Positions 16,924 through 24,211 of a stretch of DNA of 44,984 nucleotides are shown in pieces; position 1 is the stretch's first letter, and every line of letters starts with the position of its first letter. Made by a program: the position numbers and the translations under genes. Below the pieces are notes generated by a model that worked only from the letters and a program-made list of their open reading frames with translations, searched no databases and had not been told where the DNA came from. This stretch comes from CAVQGF01 sp045807945 (GTDB lineage Bacteria > Acidobacteriota > Terriglobia > Terriglobales > Acidobacteriaceae), in assembly GCA_045807945.1 (NCBI GenBank), contig JBJMGI010000060.1, positions 1 to 44,984 of the forward strand, given 5' to 3'.

Positions 16924-17487
16924 TTAATTCACGGTTGTCGGGTGCGCGGGCACGCCCACAACGTGGGAGTGGCTCTGGCAGATCGTGAGCACGCCGGCTT
17001 CGTCACTCGCGAACAGTGCACGCGGATAAGCGCAGTTCAGGTTCAGCGTCTGCTCGGCGAGCAAGTTGTTCCACAGGTGCTCGAGCGCAAGGGCCGCGAC
17101 GCGGTTCCCCTCACCCCAGAGCACTGCGACCATTTCTCCGAAGACAATCACTCCCGCATCCTTGTCGTCGCGGGGGCGGCTCTCGTTCAGCAGGTCACCG
17201 ATCGCGGTTCGGAAGAGCTCGGGATCGGGGAGTCCATCGACCATGAACTCTGCCAATAGCTCCTCGGCATCGCACATCACGATACGGTTCGCCCAAGCGT
17301 AGTCGAGCACATCCACCTTAAGGTTGTAGAGCGCGGCAACCAGCTGCTCCCGGTGTTCGTCCGTCGCTACGATCAGCAACGAATCGCCCACTAGCAGCCC
17401 GGCGCTTACCAGCGCGCACAGGCGATCCATCAGGGCGGTGTGTGAGTCGTAGAACTGGACGGAGTGCACGGAAGCGCCAGAGCTCAT
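16924..17487 (-). CDS. MEDS-domain sensor protein
   Basis: The 187-residue product matches the MEDS (methanogen/methylotroph DcmR sensory) domain: HSVQFYDSHTALMDRLCALVSAGLL, GDSLLIVATDEHREQLVAAL, and later GEMVAVLWGEGNRVAALALEHLWN. MEDS proteins sense small signals and often sit with receivers and kinases. There is no kinase or DNA-binding part, so it would act through a partner. GAGGG six bases before ATG 17487 supports this start over the upstream ATG at 17523. The degenerate-receiver gene lies 73 bases upstream on the same strand. Confidence 0.82.
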   Translation of the reverse strand: MSSGASVHSVQFYDSHTALMDRLCALVSAGLLVGDSLLIVATDEHREQLVAALYNLKVDVLDYAWANRIVMCDAEELLAEFMVDGLPDPELFRTAIGDLLNESRPRDDKDAGVIVFGEMVAVLWGEGNRVAALALEHLWNNLLAEQTLNLNCAYPRALFASDEAGVLTICQSHSHVVGVPAHPTTVN

Positions 17488-17560
17488 GAAATCCCTCGGA
17501 ATTTTTTGTTCGATGCAAAACAATTTCGCGGGATGTCGCGGGATGTACCCGAAATTCTCA

Positions 17561-17941
17561 CTAAATCGCTAAGCGGAAGCTGAAGCGGCCAGCAGCCAAG
17601 GCACGCTGCACTGCTTTGACCAGCGCCTCAGGTCCTTCCGCAGCATCAACGGAGAACTCGGCTTCCGGAAGCGGCTCGTCGCCGCGCTTGCGGATCGAAA
17701 GCACCGGGGCCTTGCAGGAGTGCTCACGCAAAGTGCCGATGAGCGCCGTCTTGTCTTTGGATGGGATGACGTGCCCCATCAGGATAAGATCGAACTTCGG
17801 ATCACCTTTACAGAGCTCGAGCGCTTCCGCAAAGCCCAAGGCTGGGGTCACAGCGAATCCTGCATCCTGCAAGATCACTTGCCGCGTGTGCAGCAGTGCG
17901 GCGTCGTACGCGATGCACAGCACCCGGTTCTTGCTCGGCAT
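17561..17941 (-). CDS. degenerate receiver (pseudo-receiver) A
   Basis: The 126-residue protein has the length and strand-helix pattern of a CheY-type receiver (RVLCIAYDAALLHTRQVILQDAGF, FDLILMGHVIP, APVLSIRKRGD). The catalytic residues are gone: the acidic pair after strand 1 is reduced to AYD, the phospho-acceptor Asp is Gly56 (motif MGHVIP), and the conserved Lys near strand 5 is absent. It therefore should not be phosphorylated in the usual way. It shares the GH motif and SIRK/SLYR strand with the plus-strand paralogue at 18524-18859. It probably forms a unit with the MEDS gene. Confidence 0.75.
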   Translation of the reverse strand: MPSKNRVLCIAYDAALLHTRQVILQDAGFAVTPALGFAEALELCKGDPKFDLILMGHVIPSKDKTALIGTLREHSCKAPVLSIRKRGDEPLPEAEFSVDAAEGPEALVKAVQRALAAGRFSFRLAI

Positions 17942-18034
17942 GCCATACCTGCTTTCGGAGCAGGATTGTAGCGCACCAGAGAACCTTTGTCGGTACAGAA
18001 ACCGGCATTGCGCCCGCTGAGACGACCCTCTTAA

Positions 18035-18385
18035 TTACCGCTTTGCCGTGACCCGATCAGCGATCTTCTCGTACTCGGCTTTGCTCAGGATACGTCTCTG
18101 CACCAGCTCACTGGAGTTCTTATAAGGCCTGCCCGCGATGATGGCATCGGCGCTGCTGGGCGTCATCTCCGGAAGCCCGAGCAGTTGTTCGCGGCTGGCG
18201 GAGTTGATGTCGAGCGGATTGCTGCGGCTCAAACCTTCCTTAACGCCCTGCGCAACCGCAGTGGCGTCCCGCTTGATGGCGGCGGTGGCGTCGGCGGCGC
18301 GCTCCCGCACCGCATCAGGCGAGCTTGAGTTGTTGCTGCATCCAACGCAGCCCGCGACCAGGAGCAAAGACCACAATAGCTTCAT
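18035..18385 (-). CDS. helix-hairpin-helix lipoprotein (ComEA-like domain)
   Basis: The 116-residue product starts MKLLWSLLLVAGC with a lipobox (LVAGC, Cys13), so it should be a lipoprotein. After a charged helix it has an HhH region: DINSASREQLLGLPEMTPSSADAII (about 61-85), then SSELVQRRILSKAEYEKI. ComEA-type HhH domains bind DNA without sequence preference, and this one could aid DNA uptake at the envelope or bind another partner. The frame is open upstream, but only this ATG gives a sensible signal peptide. It is transcribed divergently from pseudo-receiver B. Confidence 0.75.
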   Translation of the reverse strand: MKLLWSLLLVAGCVGCSNNSSSPDAVRERAADATAAIKRDATAVAQGVKEGLSRSNPLDINSASREQLLGLPEMTPSSADAIIAGRPYKNSSELVQRRILSKAEYEKIADRVTAKR

Positions 18386-18447
18386 CAGGATTACGATGCC
18401 CCGCGTCGAGGGCTGGATTGCAGCCTTCACAAAGCGCCGAAGCGCGC

Positions 18448-18485
18448 CTGCCCCTAGCGAAGGGGCAGCCGTTCTGCTTATAATC
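18448..18485 (+). promoter_or_regulatory. palindrome plus -10 box before pseudo-receiver B
   Basis: CTGCCCC-TAGCGAA-GGGGCAG (18448-18468) is a perfect 7-bp inverted repeat. It is followed by TATAAT (18479-18484), 40 bases before the ATG at 18524. The palindrome covers the place of the -35 box, which has no consensus sequence, so an activator or repressor could bind there. It lies between two divergent genes. Confidence 0.4.
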
Positions 18486-18523
18486 TTCAGCCATTCTGTT
18501 GGAAATTTCTGGCCGGAGAACCC

Positions 18524-18859
18524 ATGACTGGGCACGTACTCTGCGTATCCTGGAACCCTGCGCTCGCCACCACCCGAAGCATGCTGCTGAAGCGCGCCGG
18601 ATTCAAGGTGACATCTGCGTTGGGCAGGGAACAGGCTTTCAAGAAGTGCAAGAAGAAGGTTGACCTGATGGTGTTGGGCCACTCGGTCCCACGTCCGGAA
18701 AAACGCTCTATCATCGATTGCTTCCGCGAACATTCCGGAGCACCGGTGCTTTCACTGTATCGTCCGGGACAAACCAAGCTGCCAGAAGCCGACTACGGCG
18801 TCGAAGCGTCCGACCCTGACGATTTCCTGGAAACCGTCCGCGAGATCCTCAGCAAGTAG
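18524..18859 (+). CDS. degenerate receiver (pseudo-receiver) B
   Basis: The 111-residue protein has the receiver fold pattern (HVLCVSWNPALATTRSMLLKRAGF, VDLMVLGHSVP, APVLSLYRPG, FLETVREIL) but no phosphorylation chemistry. The acidic pocket is SWNP, the acceptor Asp is replaced by Gly52 in LGHSVP, and the conserved Lys is missing. Its nearest relative in the window is the minus-strand protein at 17561-17941. Such GHS-type pseudo-receivers could be phosphorylation-independent docking modules. The ATG is followed by an alpha/beta-hydrolase gene about 60 bases after its stop. Confidence 0.77.
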   Translation: MTGHVLCVSWNPALATTRSMLLKRAGFKVTSALGREQAFKKCKKKVDLMVLGHSVPRPEKRSIIDCFREHSGAPVLSLYRPGQTKLPEADYGVEASDPDDFLETVREILSK

Positions 18860-18922
18860 TAGATAAGCCGAGCTGCTAGCGCGCATTCGGCGAGAAGCCG
18901 TAAACTGCGGGTGAACACATCT

Positions 18923-19969
18923 ATGACGCACCTGCGATTCTTCTTCGTCCTCACCGTCTTAACCTTCACCGGCTCCGCGCAGCAACCATCCGATGCTCTC
19001 TACACTCGTCCCGGCCAGCTCGTCTCTGCCGGCGATGGCGCGCGACTCAACCTTTACTGCACCGGCAGCGGCTCGCCCGCCGTGGTCTTCGATTCCGGAT
19101 GGGAAGACTGGGCGCCTGCCTGGTCGGTAGTCCAGCCGCAGGTCGCACAATTCACGCGCGCATGCAGCTATGACAGGGCCGGCGCAGGCTTCAGCGAGCC
19201 CGGCCCCATGCCGCGCACCAGCGTGCGCATCGCGAACGAGCTACACACGGCATTGCACAATGCCGGAGTGAAGGGGCCGTACATCGTGGTGGCCGCCGCA
19301 TTCGGCTCCGACAACATGCGCACCTATGCCGACCTTTACATGAAAGATATTGCGGGTATGGTGATGGTCGACGGCGACGCCAGCGAGTTCGAGCCGAAGG
19401 AGATGACAGACAAAGAACACGCCGGCGACAGAGACATCATCGCGCAACTCCGTGAGTGCCGGAACGCCGTCGCCGAACACAAGCCGCTGCCGATGCTGCC
19501 GTCGCGTCCGGGGCGTCCGCCGCGTACGTGCGCGCAGCAGTTCTTTCGCGGAATACCGGAATCGGCATGGTCGGCGGAGTTGAACGCCGCGCTGCTGCAG
19601 CTGGTGCAGACTAAAGTCGCGCTGTACGACGCGTACATCTCCGAGATGGAAGAGACGCCCGGCGACGAAGACTACTTGCGGCAACACCGGCGCTCGTTCG
19701 GTTCGCGCCCGATACGGGTGCTCACCAGCGGCAATCATGGGGTGGGACACTTGCCACCGGCGCCGAACACAGATTCGAAACACATCGAGTACGAATGCCA
19801 GGTCACCGCGGGGCAGGCGCAGTGGCTCAAGATGTCGTCGAACGCGAAGCAGGAGTTTCCCGAGCACAGCTCGGAGTACATCCAGTTCGATAATCCCGCG
19901 GCGGTGGTGTCAGCGATTCGCGAAGTCTACGATGCTGCCAGTGATTCAAACGTCAGGCATTTAAAATAG
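18923..19969 (+). CDS. alpha/beta-hydrolase-fold protein lacking the nucleophile serine
   Basis: The 348-residue protein has a signal peptide (MTHLRFFFVLTVLTFTGSAQ) and hydrolase-fold landmarks: GSGSPAVVFDSGWEDW with the oxyanion region, YDRAGAGFSEP, and a C-terminal His region (GNHGVGHLPP). At the nucleophile elbow, where relatives have GHSxGG before N-R, this protein reads AAAFGSDN: Gly, His and Ser are all Ala (Ala124-126). The classical Ser is thus absent; Ser129 lies three residues further on. It may be a non-catalytic binding protein. A GTG at 18911 is an alternative start. DUF1801 follows five bases after the stop. Confidence 0.78.
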   Translation: MTHLRFFFVLTVLTFTGSAQQPSDALYTRPGQLVSAGDGARLNLYCTGSGSPAVVFDSGWEDWAPAWSVVQPQVAQFTRACSYDRAGAGFSEPGPMPRTSVRIANELHTALHNAGVKGPYIVVAAAFGSDNMRTYADLYMKDIAGMVMVDGDASEFEPKEMTDKEHAGDRDIIAQLRECRNAVAEHKPLPMLPSRPGRPPRTCAQQFFRGIPESAWSAELNAALLQLVQTKVALYDAYISEMEETPGDEDYLRQHRRSFGSRPIRVLTSGNHGVGHLPPAPNTDSKHIEYECQVTAGQAQWLKMSSNAKQEFPEHSSEYIQFDNPAAVVSAIREVYDAASDSNVRHLK

Positions 19970-19974
19970 TTCGC

Positions 19975-20382
19975 ATGAAAAAGGCCGAATCGAATCAATC
20001 TGCTTCCGCGATGATCGACGCGCGAATCAAAGAACTTGGCGACTGGCGCGGCAAGATGCTAGCGCGAGTGCGAGCACTCATCCACCAGGCGGACCCCGAC
20101 ATTGTGGAAGCGTGGAAGTACATGGGCACCCCCATCTTTGAGCACGCAGGGCCGGTCTGCACCGGCGAGACCTACAAGAGCGTGGTGAAACTCACATTCG
20201 CGAAGGGAGCATCGCTCAAGGACCCTGCGAAACTCTTCAACTCCAGCCTCGACGGGAACGTGCGGCGCGCGATCGACATCCACGAAAATGAACAAATTAA
20301 TGAAGCTGCATTAAAAGACCTCATCCGCGAAGCCGTCGCGCTCAACGTGAAGAGCAAAAGCAAGCCGAAAGCGAAGCGGTAA
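19975..20382 (+). CDS. DUF1801 (YdhG-like) protein
   Basis: The 135-residue protein matches DUF1801: DARIKELGDWRGKMLARVRALIHQ, DPDIVEAWKYMGTPIF, KSVVKLTFAKGASL, ALKDLIREAVALN. The family is small, cytoplasmic and frataxin-fold-like, with unproved function. The basic tail (KSKSKPKAKR) is an addition beyond the domain. The ATG lies five bases after the alpha/beta-hydrolase stop, so the two are likely cotranscribed. Confidence 0.85.
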   Translation: MKKAESNQSASAMIDARIKELGDWRGKMLARVRALIHQADPDIVEAWKYMGTPIFEHAGPVCTGETYKSVVKLTFAKGASLKDPAKLFNSSLDGNVRRAIDIHENEQINEAALKDLIREAVALNVKSKSKPKAKR

Positions 20383-20431
20383 CAGGGCCGGGTACTCGCA
20401 ACTCCAGGCGCCGAGTGCGCTTCCAAGTGAC

Positions 20432-21259
20432 ATGCGCTCGAACTCTCGACTCCTGATTGCCGCAGCGATCTTAATCTTTGGGGTAGTCAGCTATTACAGC
20501 AAGCGCCAGCACAATGACGTGACCGGCGAGACGCAACACATTTCTCTCAGCACCGATCAAGAGATCGCGTTGGGCCTGAACTCCGCTCCACAGATGGAAT
20601 CGGAGATGGGTGGGCCCGACCCGGATCCCCAGGCGCAGGCCCTTGTGCAATCCATCGGAGAGAAGGTGGTCGCGGGCAGCGATGCCCACGGTACTCCTTA
20701 CAAATTCCAATTCCATTTGCTCGCTGATCCGAACACCGTTAATGCCTTCGCGCTTCCAGGCGGTCCCGTCTTCATTACCCGTGGCTTATTGAACCGATTA
20801 GAAAACGAAGCTCAACTCGGAGGCGTGCTAGGGCACGAAGTCGGCCACGTTGTTGCCCGGCACGCGGCCGAACATATTGCAAAATCGCAGTTGGGGCAAT
20901 CGATCGTGGGCGCAGTGGGCGTGGCTTCTTCCGATAATTATGGACGAGGCCAGCAAGCTTCCGTGATCGCCGCTGTGGTCGCGCAGATGGCCCAACTTCG
21001 CTACGGCCGCAACGACGAACTCGAGGCTGACAAGCTGGGCGTCCGCTTCATGTCGCAATCGGGATACGATCCCCGCGCCATGCTGGAAGTGATGCGCATC
21101 CTGGAGGCGTCGTCGAAGTCAGGGCACCAGCCCGAGTTCATGAGCACGCATCCCAACCCTGGCAACCGTCAACAACACATCCAACGGCAGATCGAAGCCG
21201 AGTACCCAAACGGTGTGCCGCCCGGATTGAAGACAGGCGCTGCCTTAGGCCGAAAGTGA
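20432..21259 (+). CDS. M48-family zinc metalloprotease
   Basis: The 275-residue protein has an N-terminal membrane anchor or signal (about 7-22, LLIAAAILIFGVVSYY). The M48 peptidase domain carries HEVGH (135-139), the zinc site and catalytic Glu, and the third ligand in ELEADKLG (Glu198). The AFALPGGPVFITRGLL segment and the C-terminal STHPNPGNRQQHI are typical of BepA/LoiP-like periplasmic M48 enzymes that handle misfolded outer-membrane proteins. That role is inferred from the family. No TPR region is present. It is the last of a run of plus-strand genes. Confidence 0.9.
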   Translation: MRSNSRLLIAAAILIFGVVSYYSKRQHNDVTGETQHISLSTDQEIALGLNSAPQMESEMGGPDPDPQAQALVQSIGEKVVAGSDAHGTPYKFQFHLLADPNTVNAFALPGGPVFITRGLLNRLENEAQLGGVLGHEVGHVVARHAAEHIAKSQLGQSIVGAVGVASSDNYGRGQQASVIAAVVAQMAQLRYGRNDELEADKLGVRFMSQSGYDPRAMLEVMRILEASSKSGHQPEFMSTHPNPGNRQQHIQRQIEAEYPNGVPPGLKTGAALGRK

Positions 21260-21373
21260 TGCGCGCCGCGTGCGTGGCTCTACTACTCTGCGCACCCTCA
21301 TCTTCGGTTTCACCACCACAGCCGCGGGCTCGGTGAGGGCCTGCGATAGGGTTGACGCTTTCCTGATCTCCAC

Positions 21374-21505
21374 CTACGGCTCGATCGTCGTGTAGATCTT
21401 CTCTGTAACCACTTCGGTCACTGGCTTAGGTGCCACGATCTTTGCAACCACCCGCCTCCTGGGTTTAGCCCTTTTGACTGCTGTCCTGGTTTTCCGCTTT
21501 GCCAT
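21374..21505 (-). CDS. small basic protein of 43 residues (hypothetical)
   Basis: An ATG frame of 43 codons encodes a very basic peptide starting MAKRKTRTAVKRAKPRRR and ending KIYTTIEP. GGAG eight bases before the ATG is a good ribosome-binding site. The first half resembles short nucleic-acid-binding tails. It lies 77 bases downstream of the KOW protein on the same strand. No family is recognised. It deserves annotation because of the ribosome-binding site and the non-random charge pattern. Confidence 0.45.
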   Translation of the reverse strand: MAKRKTRTAVKRAKPRRRVVAKIVAPKPVTEVVTEKIYTTIEP

Positions 21506-21582
21506 TTTCGTCTCCGACAGATGAGAGTGGACGCGCGCGGAGCGCCCGGGATGACGAGATCACTAGCGAATGCCCGCAGAAA

Positions 21583-21783
21583 CTACTTCGCGATCTCGAC
21601 ATTCCTCGCTAGGGTCTTAAAGCGCTCTCCGCTGCCCTGGACGACGGTAATAGTGATGTGACCGGTCTTACTCTTCTTCACGTCGCGCACGAGGCCGGAC
21701 TTCCCCGCGTGCGTGCCTCCGACGACCTTGCACCGGGCTCCATCCTTCACAGCTGCAACACTCTTGGCGGAATCAGTTTTCAT
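21583..21783 (-). CDS. KOW-motif small protein
   Basis: The 66-residue product has a KOW motif (about 15-45: ARCKVVGGTHAGKSGLVRDVKKSKTG), the RNA- or protein-binding strand pair seen in NusG, L24 and L26. GGAGGA lies about nine bases before ATG 21783. The frame is open upstream to 22215, but that part is antisense to the sigma-factor gene and is not protein-like. Stand-alone KOW proteins of this size are poorly characterised; a role in ribosome or RNA-polymerase contact is a guess. It is divergent from the ECF operon. Confidence 0.72.
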   Translation of the reverse strand: MKTDSAKSVAAVKDGARCKVVGGTHAGKSGLVRDVKKSKTGHITITVVQGSGERFKTLARNVEIAK

Positions 21784-21930
21784 TAGGGGCGTCCTCCACA
21801 GGCGCGGAGCATTGTATCGCGAGCGTCCGCGGTGCCCTCGACTCCGCTGTGGGCAGGTTTGGGGGCGGCCGAAAAATGCGGAATAGTTCCGTGCATCTTT
21901 TCTAGGTGCTGGCCCGTATACCCCGTTAAT

Positions 21931-22530
21931 ATGAACGCGACCGCCTGCTACTTCGTGAACGGGATGGAGTCCGAGACCCGCGCTATCGCTCGTGGCCTTC
22001 GCCGGCGAGATCCGGAGTTGCTGGACCATCTCATCGAGCAGTACCAGCACAGGCTGCTGCGTTACCTTGTAAGCCTCACGACCAATCGTGCCCTCGCCGA
22101 AGACCTGTTCCAGGAAACATGGATGCGGGTTCTGGAGCGTGGCCATCAATATGACGGCCGCCACGAGTTCAGCACCTGGCTCTACACGATCGCCAGGAAT
22201 CTGACCATCGATCACCTGCGCCGGAAGCGGCCAGCAGTCAGCTTAGACGCCCTCATGGCGCCGGAAGACTCGGCCGTTCCTTACGAACCTCCCAGCGGTG
22301 AGCCATCTGCCCTAGACACGCTCGCGCAGCACGAGACGGCCGAGCGCGTCAGTGCGGCAATGAGCGGCCTGCCCATCGAGTACCGCGAGACCCTGAGCCT
22401 TCGGTTCCAGGAGGGGCTCGGGCTCGAGGAGATCGCGCGTGTTACCAAGCTCCCACTTGGCACCGTGAAGTCCCGCCTATACCGCTCTCTGGATATGTTG
22501 ATGGGGCGGCTGAAAGGAGTGCGGCCATGA
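21931..22530 (+). CDS. ECF-type RNA polymerase sigma factor (module 1)
   Basis: The product of 199 residues has sigma region 2 (about 25-95: LLDHLIEQYQHRLLRYLVSL, AEDLFQETWMRVL, FSTWLYTIARNLTIDHLRRKR) and region 4 (about 145-195: GLPIEYRETLSLRFQEGLGLEEIARVTKLPLGTVKSRLYRSL). It would redirect RNA polymerase to a small regulon. ATG 21931 has no clear Shine-Dalgarno; ATG 21964 (MESETRA) is an alternative. Its stop overlaps the start of the anti-sigma gene by ATGA, the classic arrangement for stoichiometric control. Confidence 0.92.
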   Translation: MNATACYFVNGMESETRAIARGLRRRDPELLDHLIEQYQHRLLRYLVSLTTNRALAEDLFQETWMRVLERGHQYDGRHEFSTWLYTIARNLTIDHLRRKRPAVSLDALMAPEDSAVPYEPPSGEPSALDTLAQHETAERVSAAMSGLPIEYRETLSLRFQEGLGLEEIARVTKLPLGTVKSRLYRSLDMLMGRLKGVRP

Positions 22531-23009
22531 CGCAGAACTCACACGACGAGATTCGGAAACTGATCGCGACCTCCGCCGATGATCTCTCGCAAGCCGAGCA
22601 GGAGCTGCTAAGCGCGCACCTGCAAGATTGCGCCTCGTGCGGCGAATATGCCGCCTCGACAGCGGAGATCGCGCGCGCGCTGCGCGCGATTCCAGTGGCC
22701 GCCGATTCCACGCTGGTCCGCAACACCCAAGCTCGCGTTCGTGCTCGGGCGTTTGCACTGCGCCAGAGACAACAGTGGTTGACGCTGGTCGCGCTGGCCT
22801 GCCCATTGGTGGGTCTGTCTGCGACGATCACCACTCCCCTGATCTGGCGCGCGTTCGATTGGGTCGGGACCCACGCCGGCCTCTCCCGTCCGGTGTGGCA
22901 GGCCGGATTCGTCTTCTACAGCATCGTCCCGGCATTGCTCGTCAGTGTTCTGCTGCTTTTCCGCGGCACGCACCTGGCGAACGGCGGGCACTCACAAGCA
23001 TCGAGATAA
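22527..23009 (+). CDS. zinc-finger (ZAS/HC2) transmembrane anti-sigma factor
   Basis: The 160-residue protein has an N-terminal anti-sigma zinc finger with His31-x3-Cys35-x2-Cys38 (SAHLQDCASC) in the usual helical setting. Two transmembrane segments follow (about 86-108 and 127-145). It should hold the upstream sigma factor at the membrane until a signal releases it. Its start overlaps the sigma stop. There is almost no periplasmic domain after the second segment, so the signal is probably sensed in or near the membrane, perhaps with the next gene product. Confidence 0.85.
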   Translation: MTQNSHDEIRKLIATSADDLSQAEQELLSAHLQDCASCGEYAASTAEIARALRAIPVAADSTLVRNTQARVRARAFALRQRQQWLTLVALACPLVGLSATITTPLIWRAFDWVGTHAGLSRPVWQAGFVFYSIVPALLVSVLLLFRGTHLANGGHSQASR

Positions 23010-23019
23010 GCAAAAAACT

Positions 23020-23526
23020 ATGGAACTGAAAAACGAGACAAAGAGCGGGTTCAGCGGCGAAGTCAGCATCATCCCCATGTGGGCGTGGATCCTGGCGGTA
23101 ATCGGGTTCACCGCCCTGCAGGTGGTGGCCCAAGTGATACCGCAGCCGGGCGATCCCACGCACTTCGTGCGTGCATTGATGGGATTGCTGGTCGGCGCCG
23201 TCGTCGCTTGTTACCTGCTACTGATCGGCTACGTCACCCGCGACGCTCGCCGCCGCGGCATGAGTCCCGTGCTTTGGACCCTCGTGGCGATCCTGGTGCC
23301 GAATGCTTTAGGAATGGTTCTTTACTTCATTCTGCGGCAGCCGATTCGCCGCGCCTGCCCACAATGCGGGAGCTTCGTCCAGAGTGGCTTCAACTTCTGC
23401 CCGCACTGCAGCCAGAAGCTCGGCCCCAGCTGTCCTAAGTGCCAGCACGTGGTCGCCGCCACAGACGTGTATTGCCCATACTGTGCAACGCCGGTTACGA
23501 CAGCCGCGAGGCCAGGTGCTGCATGA
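23020..23526 (+). CDS. membrane protein with C-terminal double zinc ribbon
   Basis: The 168-residue protein starts at ATG 23020. It has three transmembrane segments (about 19-38, 48-72 and 85-103; PMWAWILAVIGF, ALMGLLVGAVVACYLLLIGY, LWTLVAILVPNALGMVLYF) and then a cytoplasmic double zinc ribbon: CPQC, CPHC, CPKC and CPYC. It follows the anti-sigma gene by 10 bases, so it is the third member of that operon. The zinc ribbons may be a docking platform for the sigma/anti-sigma pair, but this is conjecture. Confidence 0.8.
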   Translation: MELKNETKSGFSGEVSIIPMWAWILAVIGFTALQVVAQVIPQPGDPTHFVRALMGLLVGAVVACYLLLIGYVTRDARRRGMSPVLWTLVAILVPNALGMVLYFILRQPIRRACPQCGSFVQSGFNFCPHCSQKLGPSCPKCQHVVAATDVYCPYCATPVTTAARPGAA

Positions 23527-23620
23527 GCCCGCGCTCGTACGCTAGCTGGAGATGCGTTTTCGAGTTTCTGTTTTTCGTCCTGCTAGTTCGCACTACTTAG
23601 GTTGAAATTAGGAGGTTGAC

Positions 23621-24037
23621 ATGCACGACACAAAAGAACGCTTGTCTTTGTTGTGGATCTTCGTATTACTCAACTATCTGTATGCGGACGTTCTCGCTCT
23701 GTTCGCAGTTGCCGGTACGGGGACTTCATTCGAGCCTCTCCCACAATGGGCTCTGATGGGTTCAGCGATCTTGATGGAGATACCCATTGCCATGATCGTT
23801 GCGTCCCGGCTGCTTTCGTTCAGAGCGAACCGGCTGGCGAACATCATCGCCGCGACCTTTCTTACCCTGATCAACGGTTTCCTGACCTTCATTGCGCCTC
23901 TGCTCGGCTGGGGCCACCCGCCTGCTTTCGCCGAGTACCTGTTCTTCGCAACTATCGAAACTGTTTGCACCCTGGTCATCATCTGGCAGGCGTGGAACTG
24001 GTCACCGCGTGCAGACGCAATTGCTTCGCACGCGTAG
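23621..24037 (+). CDS. DUF6326-like four-helix membrane protein
   Basis: The 138-residue protein has four predicted transmembrane helices (about 8-30, 44-64, 74-97 and 106-126) and the family-like opening MHDTKERLSLLWIFVLLNYLYADV. GGAGG sits seven bases before the ATG. Function is unknown. It stands about 95 bases after the zinc-ribbon gene and may or may not share that transcript. Confidence 0.75.
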   Translation: MHDTKERLSLLWIFVLLNYLYADVLALFAVAGTGTSFEPLPQWALMGSAILMEIPIAMIVASRLLSFRANRLANIIAATFLTLINGFLTFIAPLLGWGHPPAFAEYLFFATIETVCTLVIIWQAWNWSPRADAIASHA

Positions 24038-24052
24038 AAGAGTTTACTTTCT

Positions 24053-24091
24053 CCCACCCAAGCGGAGGTTGGGTGGGGCACCCGGCATGGC
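24053..24091. repeat. hairpin repeat copy R1
   Basis: CCCACCCAAGC-GGA-GGTTGGGTGGGG followed by CACCCGGCA. It begins 16 bases after the stop of the DUF6326-like gene and is the best-preserved copy with the CACCCGGC tail. Other copies lie at 25201, 26200, 26926, 27943, 29731 and 32562. Confidence 0.8.
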
Positions 24092-24140
24092 GGAATCCCC
24101 AAAAAATTTGGCAGCCAACCGGGAATTCCGGAACCATTAA

Positions 24141-24171
24141 GGGGCGCAGTCGACCTCGACCGCGCCCCTCA
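24141..24171 (-). terminator. possible terminator of the PhoX-like remnant
   Basis: GGGGCGC (24141-24147) pairs with GCGCCCC (24162-24168), and the 14-base interval contains a GTCGA/TCGAC partial stem. On the minus strand only TTAAT follows, so this is a weak terminator, placed 40 bases past the stop. Confidence 0.4.
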
Positions 24172-24211
24172 TGCCCCTACTGATCAGTACTAGGCTTTCA
24201 ACAACTCGGCG

